64,000 nt of DNA from Malaya genurostris (GCF_030247185.1 NC_080570.1:79034840-79098839), one strand, 5' to 3'. Shown: positions 10,267 to 22,987, counted from the first letter of the stretch. Translations and numbers: made by a program. Notes: generated by a model not told the origin, from the letters alone.

Positions 10267-10879
10267 CGTGGGAGCTCGAATGACAGATACACTTCAAACA
10301 AGATTAGGCAAAACTAGGTTGGATTAGTTTTAAATTAACCAAATTTATCTAGACTAGTTGGGATTAAAAGAGATTAGAGAAAATTGTTTTGGAATGACAT
10401 GAGTTTATTAGTATGAGATTGTCTAGAGTTTAGAGTGATTTGCCCCTTGTGTTCGTACATATAATCGCATATCATAAACCGAATGAATTTAATCTACACC
10501 AATCGTCGGATGATATTAAGAAGATTTTCATGTAGTTTTATGTATTACGAAGTCCTTATAATGCGGATGATATTAAGATGAAATAATATTGAAATTATAC
10601 AGCTGGAAATGAAAATTAAAATGCAAATGACCTACAGGGTCCGGCACTCGAAGTGTAACCAATTAAAAAGGCCATAAATTCAGTTTGGAAGATTACTTTT
10701 ACTTAATTCAAAGTACAAAATGTGTAAAAATAATACAAAATTCAGAATCAATTCACTTTTGCTCGATATGACCACCTTTTGCCTTGACTATGGCCTTGAG
10801 ACGGTCAAAAAACGAATCGCAAGTTGCCAAATGTGACTTGCAGGTATTTAGGCCCACTCGCGGACAATAACTTTTTTCA

Positions 10880-11400
10880 GCGCCTCGAGACTGGTGTATC
10901 TTTTAGTTCGGACTTTGCTCTCCAAAATGGCTCAAAGAGAATAATCCATTGGATTCCATCTGGTGAATTCGAGAGCCATTGTGTGGACGTGATGAAGTTC
11001 GGAACGTTGTTTTTCAGCCATTCTTGGTTCACTCGAGCTTTGTGAGACGGTGCCGAGTCCTGCTGAAACGTCCATGGTCTGCCACCGAAATGTTTGTCTG
11101 CCCACGGCTTCAAAGCAACCTCCAGAATACTTTCCCGATAATATGTCGCATTTACCTTGACGTCATTTACCTTGATGAAAACGATTGGAGAGCGCCCATC
11201 TGCGGTTACAGCGGCCCAAACCATTATCTGTTGCGGGTGCTGCCTCCTGGTGGCCAATCGATGACTCAAATTCTCAACTAAACCCTATCGGTTTGAGAGT
11301 TTACGAATTGCTCAATTGGAAAAATTTTCTCGTCAGAAAATACAATGTTCGGAAATTGGCCGCTTTCGGCCAAACGAAGCAACTCCTTCGCTCTCTCAAG
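10880..11400 (-). pseudogene. ITm transposase remnant
   Basis: Minus-strand translation shows FSDEK around 11330-11350 (first catalytic Asp region), then MVWAAVTADGRSPIVF. HFGGRPWTFQQDSAPSHKA follows (second Asp), then WLSNSPDG (third acidic residue region). After SPDG the frame shifts, and a stop appears in the continuing frame near 10940. The N-terminal DNA-binding part is missing. The motifs are those of the mariner-related ITmD37-type families of mosquitoes, but the exact DDxD spacing class was not verified. It is not functional. Confidence 0.85.
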
Positions 11401-11464
11401 TCAAGATTTTTTTTTCGCGTTCACTTTTGGCAAAATGCTTTCTTGCGCTTGTAAACAATACAAC

Positions 11465-12177
11465 CACAGACTAACAGACATGACAGTATGAGTTAATTCT
11501 TATAAAAATCATTTTTAGTGATGCACTAGTTCCACCTATATTGTACTGCGCGAACTATTTACTATCGGTACACCCCTTGTGTTACGTAAAAGTTTTTTTA
11601 CTAGTTGGTTTCCCCTCGTTTGTCAACACCGATCAGCAGGGTTGTCAGATTTCGTCAAAATATTTGATAATGAATCGTCACAATAAATTATTGGATTACG
11701 TTGATAATATATTTAACTTTTTTAGCGATGTTGGAAGGTAAACATTTATTTTACTCAACGTTGTTCATCTAGACTATTTTTGATTGTGTTGGTTATTTTC
11801 ACCCGAAATTAAGTGACGGCAGACCAGAAGAAAGTAAATATTGTAACAAAACGGGTTCGATTTTGTATTGCGTTGTAGGATGAGAAGTAGGCACAATTCT
11901 GTATATAGTTTTGGCAATATGTAATTAATCTGTATACTGCATGAAATTCGCATGGAGGTATACAAATCAATACAGTACAGGTAATTCTGTATGAATGGCA
12001 ACTCGGTTGGTAAATGAACAAAATAAACACAGTCAAGATGACAGACAGGATGTATTTGATAGGGTAACGTGGCGCCATCATGACAAATGCGAGTACTGTC
12101 CCAAATAAAGGAATATTCGAAATGACCGTTTATATGGTTCAAGAATCTAATTTGAGTGTCCTGTCTGTTAGTCTGTG
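11465..12177. mobile_element. 713-bp inverted-repeat element inside the mariner
   Basis: The ends are CACAGACTAACAGACA (11465 on) and its inverse (to 12177), 16 bp. ATACAAC occurs directly on each side (11458-11464 and 12178-12184), giving a 7-bp apparent target duplication. There is no coding capacity. The superfamily is unclear because 7 bp is one short of hAT and below the usual MULE size. A possible further degraded inner unit runs from about 11639 (CAGGGTTGTCAG) to about 12008 (GGCAACTCG), but no duplication supports it. Confidence 0.75.
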
Positions 12178-12283
12178 ATACAACTCCGATCTGTCATTTA
12201 GCAAATTTCTAGAGAGCTGATGCCCGTGCGTCAGCTGCGCGAGCGGTCTGAAGTTGGTTACACTTCGAGTGCCGGACCCTGTA

Positions 12284-13483
12284 CAATTAAAAAAGTTTTA
12301 ATTATGCTCCACTTCCATTTTTAAACATTTCTATGACAGTTGAATTTTTTTACAATTGCATTGGAGTTCAATAAGTATGAAAAAGAACAGGTCAAAGTAT
12401 CAAAAAGGTATCACAGTATATGAATATTTTTCAAAATCGATGAACTGATATGTAAGTGCTCCTAACAAAGGTGGAAATGATCAGATTTGATAAGAAAAAT
12501 ATGACGAAGAATGTCCCACACACTTTCGTCAACCAAGATGTTGGAACGGATTTTGTTTACAAAAATTGATAAGATTATTCGCAAGAGTGTTTTGGGCTGG
12601 AACCGCAGGATGCCTAATAAAACTATGAAATATTGCACGAATAATTAAATTTGGGCAATTTCCATTTATTTTATTGAAATAGTAACAAAGTCATAAAAAT
12701 TTAATTTAATGAATAGAATTGGTTGAAGCTGCAATTTGTTTTCCTTTCATGGATTTAGATTTTGTTAAAAACATTTTCACTGAATTAACAAAAAACAACA
12801 TTGAAAAAAGAAGATACAAATAACACTGAAGATAAAAATCTTTTATTTAACAAAAATAAAAATATATTTGTTCCCATTTAAATTTGGTTTATTTTCGCAT
12901 ACGTGTTATTATAATTATAATTAATATATTTTAAACCGATCAGCACTATCACCCGAATCATCTGGAAGGCTTGCTTCTAACCATTACGACGACAGTTTTT
13001 TCAATTTTTGATCTGCTTTTCGATGTTGGTCGTATTTTAGCTATTGATAAAACGGTTCATAGTAATCGAATGATTTATTGCCGAATTTATGTAAATCCAT
13101 TTACACTGATTACACCAGAAATTACCGAGCGTGCTATTTTCTTTGAAATAAATTCAGAACTGTAAAACATATCGCAACATTGGTCGTATGTATGCGGATC
13201 AAATATAGTTTCTTCGGACTTCTTGCCCTTGACTAAAATAACTGGAAGACAATTGGTTGAATAGTTGATAATTTCTCAAGAAACTTACCTTCCCACATGG
13301 TAGTTATAATAATATATTTAATATGGCACTCTGCTTTAGTTTTAAGATGCCGAGAGCAAGGTTTTCACATATACCATTTAGACACCTGGGACAATGTTGC
13401 AGAGAAACCATAAGATTTATTGTTACATATTCATTGAAACTTTTCCATTGAACATAAGTAGACATTTCAATATTCTGTATAAA
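12284..13483. other. AT-rich region without recognisable genes
   Basis: No ORF with recognisable similarity, RNA gene or clear repeat was found. The segment is strongly AT-biased. Confidence 0.5.
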
Positions 13484-14706
13484 CTATGCTGGAGTCGGTT
13501 GAGTTATCGTACTAATTTTCGTCAGTGTATGACCAATGAACCAGTTTTTTCCTCTTATTTCCGCCAAGAAATCTTGTCGGAGTTTATCCATAAATCTTTC
13601 GAACTCTGTGGCCTTGTAAACGTTGTCAAGGCATCTGCATTGTATGTTGGTGTTATCCTTCCGAGTTTGATCATTGTTTACTTCATTGTCCTGGGTTTGT
13701 ATTTCTGGAGTATCGATTACTTTTTGACGGCGAATCCGAGAGTAGATCTTTGATAAGATCGATGGAGTCGTTTCTTCGAGTTCCGAAAAAGCTTCTTCCT
13801 CCTCCAACAGGTTAAAGAAATTATCTAGTTTTGGGAAAGTTTTCTTTGCTTCGGAAAAACATATTTGTTTGTTTCTCATTTCTCGCGTTATCATTTGTCT
13901 TCTGTGCCTTTCTGTGCATTCCTTAACCTTAGCATTGTGCGAAAGTTTGCAATTTGGGCATTTCGTGTTTCGATTGCACTCTCCGGACTCGTGTTGACCC
14001 CCACAATTATCACATCTACTTTTGGCCAGGCAGAATTTGAAACTGTGCCCAAAACGCCAGCACTCACTGCATTGACGGATTGGGAAAATGTACAGTTCGG
14101 CTTTGAAGTTACATCCATATATCATCACTTTCTTTTTTACGTTTTGTCCTTTCAGGGCTACTTTCAGGTTCGGTGAGTCGATTAGTATTCCGTTTTTGTC
14201 TCTTCGTTTGATTCTTCCGACTTTGAGGACTTCGGTGTCTGCATCAATGTTTTTTTTAATTTCATCTTTTTTTTCAAATCTAAAGGTACTTTTACGAAGT
14301 GTATGATATGTTTAGACATTCTCGGTGCGAACATTCTTAAATTTTCTTTGGATAAATCAATTTTTTTCAGCGTATCTTCTTTGTTTGTTGAGATTTTATA
14401 CCTGAAATTTCCGATCTTGGTTATTTCTGTGAAATCGTTAAATCCTGCTGTAGTGAGAATTTTGTCCACTTGTACCGGGTGTCTTGAATTGATCTGTTGT
14501 AAATCAATTAGTTCGAGGATTGCTTTAGTTTGAGAGTTCTTTTTTACAGTCTCGTCTTTTTTTATTCGTTCAATCGTCGTTGATTTTTCCTCTCCTTCTT
14601 TTGCTTTATCTTTTCCCGGGGCTCCCGTGTTTCTGGTCGAGGCACCTGCGGTACCGACTTTGTACTGTTGTCTGGTAACTATACGTGTACCCGTATTAAA
14701 CTGCAT
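13484..14706 (-). pseudogene. Stand-alone LINE-type ORF1 (gag-like, CCHC knuckles), one frameshift
   Basis: The first segment (14706-14182, ATG start) is a Lys/Glu-rich N-terminus with a fold-like region (KIGNFRYKISTNKEDTLKK). After a frame change within roughly 14128-14280, where T8 and T9 homopolymers lie on the plus strand, the second segment (to 13484) has knuckles CSECWRFGHSFKFC, CDNCGGQHESGEC and CPNCKLSHNAKVKEC plus an acidic tail. The frameshift separates the two parts. No endonuclease/RT ORF follows downstream on the minus strand, so this is an orphan ORF1: a LINE with ORF2 deleted, or less likely an exapted gag. It lies downstream of the MNK 3' end. Confidence 0.75.
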
Positions 14707-17700
14707 GTTGTAGATTATACTTCTTTTCTGTTTGTTCTTGAAATATTCACCGTCTTTCTTGTTTACGTCCGTATCGGCAGTACGACGAACGGGTATTTTC
14801 GAACGAATACGAATAAACCATTCTTGTTTTCACTCTAATGAATTTGAACGCGACTCGTTTGCCACAAAAAAAAATCAAAAATCATTAAACTTCTTCAAAT
14901 AAATGCTAAGCCTTGATGAAATCAGTCCAATTCTTGTGATTATCCATATGCGAAACGCTAAAATATATGGCAGTTTAACTTCAAACGATACGTGTATTCG
15001 AACATCAATCGTACGAACGGAAAGTCCCATTCTCGTTTACGGACGAATAGACGAAATGGCGTGGTTTCGATTCGTCACTTTTATGCTGCGAATCAATCGT
15101 TCGAACACATTGAAAAAAGTTTAATCGATTTCTAACAAATTTATTTTCGAGCTGAAGGTGATTTGCAATCAAATCATAAATTTGTGTATTGCAGAAAACA
15201 TTTAGAAAGCATAGCAGTATAGTAACATGCTGTTTTTTTTCTGGCGAGCTTTCGAATATATGCACGGTTCCAAGTTTTTACGCATCAAATTTTACATCCA
15301 TTAGGTACTGGAAAATACGCCATGGGCAAATATGCTTTATTTTATATTAAATGCATGATTTTACCAATGTAATAAATATGAAGACTATCGAAAACATGAC
15401 AAAATTGCAAGAAAAATGCAACATATTTTTCACAGATAATACTGATCGGACTGCTTTGCACGAAGTTTAATTTGAAAATTTCATTTACCGAGTTGAATCA
15501 AATTAGTCCTGAGTACGTTATTATGTAGCATTCGTCACTTCCTTGATGCTTGGAATCTTCCTAAAAACAACTAGTCAGCGAAAAAAACAAGTAAAACAAC
15601 AAATGATAGCGAAGATTTTTAATTACAACTAAAATCTGTACCAGAACTGATAGTTTAATGTTGGATGGGCGTTGTTTTTATGCATGTGCGATGTTTAAAA
15701 TAGTGATTGATTCGAACGTAAACGGGAATACGAATTTGATATAATTTCGAGCGTATCGCATACGGCCGTAAACAAGAATGAGGGTGATTAGCTGTAGTTG
15801 ATTTTTATTTCCTTCCATTTTACTCTTGGCTGGCTTGGGCCGCCATTTTTGTGCATCCGCAAATTTCGAATATGCCATATTCCAAATAAATTATTAGTCC
15901 ACGAATCAACTCTTTCAACTTTTCTTTTTTTCCGAGGCCGCGTTACCGACACTCGAATCTGTATATCAAATTTGTCACCGAGAAATCAAATAGATCGCAA
16001 AATTCATTTTAATCACAGAGCGATTAGAAATCACGTTTTTTCACCAACCAACACTTTTCGTACTTCCACTTGTACGCTTTACCCGTTTTTTTTTTTTGAA
16101 TGTATGAACAAGCTTGGATGTCTTTGTATGATGGTATTATTACATGCAGAGAATTTTCGGATTGATACAAAAACAAACAATTTTGAGTGATTTGAAAACA
16201 ATATACCAAATTTATTTCAAAACGTTCATTTCCAACGAATAGGTGTTCCGCCTTCGCTACAGATAAACATCCATAAATAACGCAACTTTTCCAAAGATAT
16301 TCATCAGACATAATGCGATCCATCGTTATTTCTAATAAAGGCATATCACATTAGCTTTGTCAGGATAAGTGATGCATTCTAATGAAAAAGCCAACAAAAA
16401 TGTTTAAAGATCGTTAAATTTTTGGTCTTCAAAATGTCAACGTTCAATCGAATAGGTCCAATGTTCATCAAATCTCAATGTACTAAATTGTATTTTTTTA
16501 AATTTCTCACAATTGACGGATCACATTTTAATCGATATTCAAGAAGCACTCTTGTAGTGCAAACGTATCCCATTTTGACGAAAAGGTTCAAGTAATTGGG
16601 ATGAAAAGAGAAGTAGAGATGGATATAGATGGTACGACTGCTTTACATATAAGAAATTACAAGTACGATCAAATTTACTGACGGAACCTACGAGTCGTAT
16701 ATGACAGCATCTACTTAGGTCGCACGTTTGTGTCGTTGGGTCGAATAGCAATTGTGCCAAATGATCATCTTAACAAATGACTTCGTGGAAAATGACATGT
16801 CTTATCATGAATGATTTCGTATAAATAAGTGTTATACCAAATGGGCGAGAACAGAGCATATCCATTATTTTACACCAATCCTGCAGAACGCTGTCTTCGT
16901 TTCATTAAAATAAAATGTTTTTCTCAAACTCCGATTTCTTAAAAAAAAAGATGTTCACAGCATGTTCTTACAGGTCATGAATTTAGCAATGGTATTATGT
17001 ACTGCTGCAATGGACAATGTTCCACAAGCTCATGATTTATCACTCGAGCTCTCTCTCACGAAATAATGTTATTTAAGGATGTTTACCGAGTTTTTGTGGT
17101 TTGAGAGTTGCACTGCGTAGAACCAGGTAACGAATTTCCAATGCTGAACTTTTCAAAATATTTTGTAAGCAGTGTTATAAGAACTTTTGTATTCCACAAA
17201 TGGAAAAATTATTTTTGTTGTCTAGGAATATACCACAGAGAATGGCCTTATTTTTCCATGGTGGATCTTGTCACCCTTTCTGTCTCTATCTCTCACATAA
17301 TATTAACACAATAAAAAATATATGGCAACAATTCAAAAATGTATCCTCTTTTTTGTTTGTGTTTGTAATAAGTTCAGCTCGATCATATATTAGCTTTTTC
17401 TTATTTCGATTAAATTGGGCTCCCTTATTAATGTAGTAATATATTTTAGTTCTCTTTTTACTTCATTTTTTACTTTTTTGTATTTTTTATATTTTTTAGA
17501 TTATTTGTTACTTTTTTCTGTGTATTTTACTTTTTTCGTTTTTTTTTTCTGAGTTTTGTATAAAAATATAACATGGAAATAAGTAGTTCACTTTTTTTTC
17601 TTTCTTTCACTAAAATCTGCGAATTTTAATTGTTACTGTTATTGTACATAAAACTTGGAGAGTACCGTTTTTATGTTGAAGATCATACAATTTTACCAGT

Positions 17701-19335
17701 TCGTTGTGTATCATCATACCAGCTAGTAAGAATGTGAGAAACAAAGAGTTGACGCGAAATAACTATGTTCGCACATGGCCACCGGACACCATACATGCGC
17801 AGCTTACCAAGTAGTTTGATACCATTTTTTTGTTGTCTTCGAGAGCAATTGATAGATTGTTAGATACACATTTGGCACGAGTCGGCCAATTGTGGTACTT
17901 TTCCAATATTTCTTTTTCGCATATGATTGGGGAAGAATAAAAAGGAATTTTGAGACCAGTCTTATCTGTTTCCTTTGTTTTACTGTTTTTCTTTTCATTT
18001 CTAAACAAGAATTGGTTTTATTTTCAAAAGTTTACTAATGCATATGATACTAGAAGATCGATTAATAATAGATATTGCTTAATTTATATCTTCATCGTTC
18101 ACCAAACTGATGATATGAAAACAAACCACGGTAATAATGCAATTAGTTAATTTTCTGTGGAAGCTACACATTAAAAAAAAATAAACCACAAAGTTTTAGT
18201 CAGTTCTTGAATTTAGGGCTATTCTGAACATTCAACTAGTGTCCATATTAAAAAGATATTAATGAACTGTTTTGCTTATGGGAAACATAAGCCTATAGCT
18301 TATAATAACCCTGCACTGGGCGTTAGTGTGAACTATTTCTTTTAGTATACCTATTCAGAGCCTTATCCCATTTAAATTCAAAAATTTAAAAAAAAAAACA
18401 GTATGGCTGTCAGTATGCAATTTCGATACGACAGAAAAATAAATGTTCTGAATGAATATAATCAAGCGTGATAGAATGTTCTACAATCGTGTCCGCTATT
18501 TTAGAAAAAAAAAAAAAAGATGTGAAAATGGGTTGAGACTCTACATAGTTTCATAGGACGAATTAATGAACGTTTATTAATCCTCGAGTTCAGCCGTTCG
18601 GTCTTCCGACGAGGTGTAGTTGCATAGGGCATTTTACAAATGGAATACACTAATGTAAACGCCGCTATGCTCAGTGCTTTGCATCTTGCTGACGTTTAAT
18701 CAAGTTCGTAATACCTGATTCACTAAACCGAACGGGTCGTTCACAGGTTTGCTTGCTACTGACTGTATACAACGGTCTCACTCTTATGTCGTTATTGCTT
18801 GAAAACTCTGGCACTGATCCAAGGTAGTTCCTTCCAAACAAATAATTTTCACGAAAATGAGATGGGTTCGTACTCAGCAGCAGGGGATTTGAGCGAACCA
18901 GATATAAGAATTAGGTTCGAAACCGACTCGAATGGCAGTTCAACTGCGTTGAAACTATGTTCAATCTTGATTCAAACAAACGATTTCACATTAGTTAGAC
19001 TGAACACTGGATTTTGTCACCAAGCAAAAATGACCCTAATATAATGCAATGTTGGTTTCAAGCTATTTAACGATAAAAAATAGAACTTGAATTGGGTTGA
19101 TGAGCCTGCAACAGCAATGTCGTTTTCATCGATTGGAATAAAAGTTTTGGTACTAATGAAAAATAACGTATTTAATCCCTACAGAGCAAGATCGGGTTTC
19201 CCAATTTAGGATAAAAATATGAATGAAAAACCAATAAACATTTTCTTTTTGTTGTTTTTTATCGGATGATTTTGATATTAGTATTGACGTGTCTCATTTG
19301 CAGGTACAAAGCTAAATTTCGAGCGCAAAACGTTT
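14707..19335. other. AT-rich intergenic region with scattered repeat motifs
   Basis: No gene is recognised. A motif close to CATTCTYGTTTACGGMCGTAT recurs at about 14754, 15037 and, inverted, 15762-15785, perhaps marking degraded transposon ends. A T-rich tract lies at 17440-17610 and poly-A/poly-T runs occur at 16089, 18392 and 18506. Short ORFs here show no recognisable domain. Confidence 0.45.
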
Positions 19336-20411
19336 GATGGGCCTGCGAAAAAAGCTTCTCTTTGTTTACTTTCTCTTTCGATTATTACGCAGTGAATATA
19401 GACTATTTATTGAAGTTCCCAGAATAATTCGAAAGTTTATTTTGGCTTATTAGCAATTACAGTGATAAAAATTTGCACGTTAGCACCATGTACAAAGCAT
19501 TTCAATTATCATAACTCATGTAAATAACATGAAATTCATTAAAATTGCACTTAACTCATGAAACGAATGATTTTTGTAAGAAATCATGTACCATTCATTA
19601 ACAATGCACGATATAGATATATCGTTGCCGCTAAACTCTGCATGAATTTCATTTCTCATTTTTTTCTATAAAGATTTTAATTGAATCACAATTGACTAAA
19701 TCAAGTGTTTTTCACATACATACGTGCTGTTCCTATTTTCACTAGAAAACTTGCACCTTAGAAAATTTGCAAATGAAATCCTAAAGCAAATCAGCAAAAG
19801 CGATTTGTGAATTGAAAATAAAAAGCATATTTAATTGAAGTGCTATTTACATGTGAATCGATTGTGCTAATTTATAGTAGTGTAGGCGTTTGGCACACAC
19901 TGAAAATAATTTGCACGCTAGCATCATGTGTAAAGCATTTTAACTATCACATGTCGAATACATAAAATTCGTGAAAATATACACTTAACTCATCAAACGA
20001 GCGTAAAAAATGTTGATATTTAGTGGAAATCATGCTACATTTATCTGAAATGTACATCAAAACGATAAGATATATCGTTATTTATAAATTCTGTATGAAT
20101 TTCATGCAAATGTCTCATTGTTTTCCATATAGATTTCAATTGAAACACGGTTGGCCGAATCAAGTGTTTTGCACATACATTTGTGCTGTACTAATTATTT
20201 CCACTAGAAAATGAAAGATTTAACACATGTACTTCGGGCTAAGTAAAACATAATCTAATCTTGCAATCGTGGAACAAATCGCTTTGGTTGAGTATTGAGC
20301 ATATTAAATTGAAATGCTATTAACATTATAATCGATCGTGCTAATTTTGATCAGTGCAGTTTGCTTACTATCGAAAAAGAGAGAAACTTTAAGTTGCAGT
20401 TAAGCCCTTTT
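19336..20411. mobile_element. Inverted-repeat element, same family as 43217-43441
   Basis: The left end (about 19336-19400) contains CTTCTCTTTGTTTACTTTCT followed by CTTTCGATTATTACG, shared almost word for word with the small MITE at 43217. The right end (20360-20411), read in complement, gives AAAAGGGCTTAACTGCAA and TTTCTCTC, matching the outer end of the same MITE. The left outer edge is approximate and no target duplication was found. There is no coding capacity. Confidence 0.5.
19471..20345 (+). repeat. Diverged two-copy tandem duplication, about 437-bp period
   Basis: Copy 1 starts at AATTTGCACGTTAGCACCAT (19471) and copy 2 at AATTTGCACGCTAGCATCAT (19908). Many later words recur in order, for example GATATATCGTT, GAATTTCAT, AATCAAGTGTTTT.CACATACAT, CACTAGAAAA and ATCG.TTGTGCTAATTT. 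Divergence and small indels are obvious, so the duplication is old. Confidence 0.8.
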
Positions 20412-22987
20412 GTCGCGAAACTATTCACTCGAAATGCAGCAGAAAACTATGTTAAAGTAAAAAATATTACGTCCTCATTGGAGTCAATAATTTGCCACTA
20501 AACATTGTGAGTGCAGTTATTTGGCATTTTCATGCAATTGTTCCTTGAAATCGAATATGCGCTTAGCAACAACAGTAACCCAGATGACTAGATTGTAATG
20601 TGCGTTATTTAGATTTTTTTTCGTTTGTTTAGATAGAAAAATAGACTGCGTTCTTGTGTAGTGATAAAAACGGTAAGATCAAAAATGCTTATAGTTTACC
20701 CTCATCGTGAGATCTATTTCATTCATTTCTGCAAATAGAATGGAATATTCAATCTCTCGTGATCATTTTATTTAAGGCATGTTATAACACCCCTTTAGAA
20801 GTTTCATTTCAGTTTTGACATAGACGACTTTTTTTAGATCGATGACACTACTCTCGGGAAAGCACGCAATATTATATGCATTATACAACAAAGCTACAGC
20901 TCTGAAGTAATAAATGTCGGTAAATTACTAGTTTTTGTTACTGAGAATGCAGAACATGTTGTTTTTGATGACTATACCGTTACCAAAGGAAAATCGTAAC
21001 TGTGCTACTTTCCCCATACTCGAATATCAGTTCCATTAGAATCTTAGCAATTTTTTAGGGAGCTTGACGAATGAAGTCCTTTTTTCCGTCACTGAAGAAA
21101 ATTGCGGATTTATTCCGCAAAACGAAGATTAATTTATTCTTAACTGTCCCACATGAGGAAATAGTGGGATAAAGGTGTTTAATTAAAAGTTTTACGTGCA
21201 ACAAATCTTAATTTAATTCTTTTTCTCAAAATCGGCATTCTGTATGGGACTGGTATTCGAATAAGGAGAGTATAGTTGCAGCTAACAGCTCTACAGCTGG
21301 TCAACGTTAAAACAAAAATCGCTAATTTGAAAAAATGACAACTATTTCAATAAATTAATTTTTTCCAGCCTGTTCAATCTTCATAGAAAACCGTGGGTGC
21401 TAATTTTCTTCCAACTAATAATAATTTTATCTGAATCATTTTTATCTCAATAACACGGTCCTAAACTTAAACCTTATAAATGAATTCCAATTTATCGGAT
21501 ACAAGTTGCTTCGATCGACTCGTGCAGCAGTGCCTTCTACTCAGTAGCAAACAGATAAATATGACTCATTTTACTTTTAATATGATAGAATAGAGGGACT
21601 GCAACGGGATCCATGTTATTTGGCATACGGTTGTTTAGCTTAATAAAAAAAAATTGGCGTTATATTTTGTTTAGCGAAGGACAGATGATAACATTGAAAT
21701 TGTAGAATTCTGATACACAAACCAATATATGAATCATTTACCCGTTTTATTAAAACGTAAGGAATATGTCTCGATTTAATACAATGCCCGCATGGTCGGT
21801 CAAATCCGTCGTAGCTATCGTATCGGTATCGATACGCATAGTATCAGGCTACATATTGAGTTTAGTATGATAGCCACCCTTATTCTGAATAACGACGTTT
21901 TGATTTTTCGATCGAACGTGGTCCAATCGAATCCTAGCAACCCTTGATTTTCCTAGCGATAATGGGAATACATATAAAATACATACAAAAATCAATCCGT
22001 CGTTAATCAGATTAAGGGTGAGCATTGTCCGTTATGCCACTTATTATTTTCAGATCCTGAATGTAGTGTTGGCTACAATATAATTATGCCATTTACTCAT
22101 TATGCCAAACAGCCTTATGCAAAATTACTGTACATCGAATGAATATGACCCAAATAAAAGCATGTAATAGTTGAATTCTTCAATCTTTTGTATTTGTCTG
22201 CTTTACAAAAACAAATTAATAACTTTCGAATACAGCGTGACTAAGCCGTATTATTATCTACATCATAATGCGAGACAAAACATTTCGACTTGAAATTCGG
22301 ATATTCTTCCTTCCTAGCATTTGCCTGAGGGATGATTTGTTTTTATTTACTTTTGCTTGAGTTTGAGTCGTTATTAATCAACTGAAAAAAATCCTGTCTT
22401 CTATCCTCTCTCTCCACTTTTCATGGAACAAAAGGCGCAACGCACTTGCGCGTTTCTTTCGTATTTCAAAGGCAACAAACGGATCCCACAGGTTAGTCCA
22501 CGAGCTACTAGAATAAATTAAAAAATGAGCCGGTTGCACCACGCCATTCAACAAACGCTAGACTGAGCTTCTCATAACAATAGATTTTGTTAGTTGAGTG
22601 CAAAAATATGTGTTATGAATTTGTTTCCAAAAGCTCCAGAATATATTCTTTTATTATGTTGTTCTTCTGCAAACTTTCGTTCAAAATATATATATGTATA
22701 GCGAGAATAAGTGCTAATTCTAAACCATATTCATTTGTGAATCATTTACAAAGAGTTACTACCTTTGCGTTTAAAGATATACTAAAATTGATAAAAGAGA
22801 AGTTTACAATTTCAAAAATGATGGAGAAATATAGAGCCGGAATCATTGCTGGAATTCAATAATAAATGGCAATTGAAATACGAGGAAGGATAGAAAAGGA
22901 AAGTTATGAAGAAGTTTACAGGTTTGTTGAACTAAATAGATGGTGAGATGAAGATTTTAAGGATTAATTCCAGCAAACGTTTCCAAT
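20412..22987 (-). other. MNK 3' UTR/downstream region, AT-rich
   Basis: Downstream of the MNK stop codon on the minus strand. A candidate AATAAA signal lies at 22655-22650, about 330 nt after the stop, with another near 22345. Which is used cannot be seen. A block at about 21880-21930 (TTCGATCGAAAAATCA with CGTTATTCAGAATAAGGG on the complement) recurs at 47890-47935 and is a dispersed repeat. No gene is recognised. Confidence 0.4.

Larger units (their letters stand above)
3004..10449. mobile_element. hAT-like non-autonomous DNA transposon, expanded by nested insertions
   Basis: The ends are inverted copies: 3004 onward reads CAAGGGGCAAATCACTCTAA and the complement of 10449 reads the same for about 23 bp. 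Both sides are flanked by the same 8-mer TGTTCGTA (2996-3003 and 10450-10457). An 8-bp target duplication with CA..TG ends is the hAT pattern. Removing the nested LINE (3394-9430 plus its 9-bp duplication) and the MITE (9691-10266 plus its 8-bp duplication) leaves about 0.8 kb without a transposase, so this was a short non-autonomous element. The remaining arms carry repeated CGTTCAAC/GTTGAACG motifs (for example near 3104, 3171, 3247, 9549, 9571). Confidence 0.85.
10635..12281 (-). mobile_element. mariner/Tc1 (ITm) element, decayed
   Basis: Perfect 28-bp terminal inverted repeats (10635-10662 and 12254-12281, outer bases CAGGGTCCGGCACTCGAAGT) are flanked by TA on both sides (10633-10634 and 12282-12283). 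This is the ITm target duplication. A minus-strand transposase remnant lies within. Without the inserted 713-bp element the copy would be about 0.93 kb, shorter than an intact ITm element, so part of the transposase is already lost. Confidence 0.9.
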
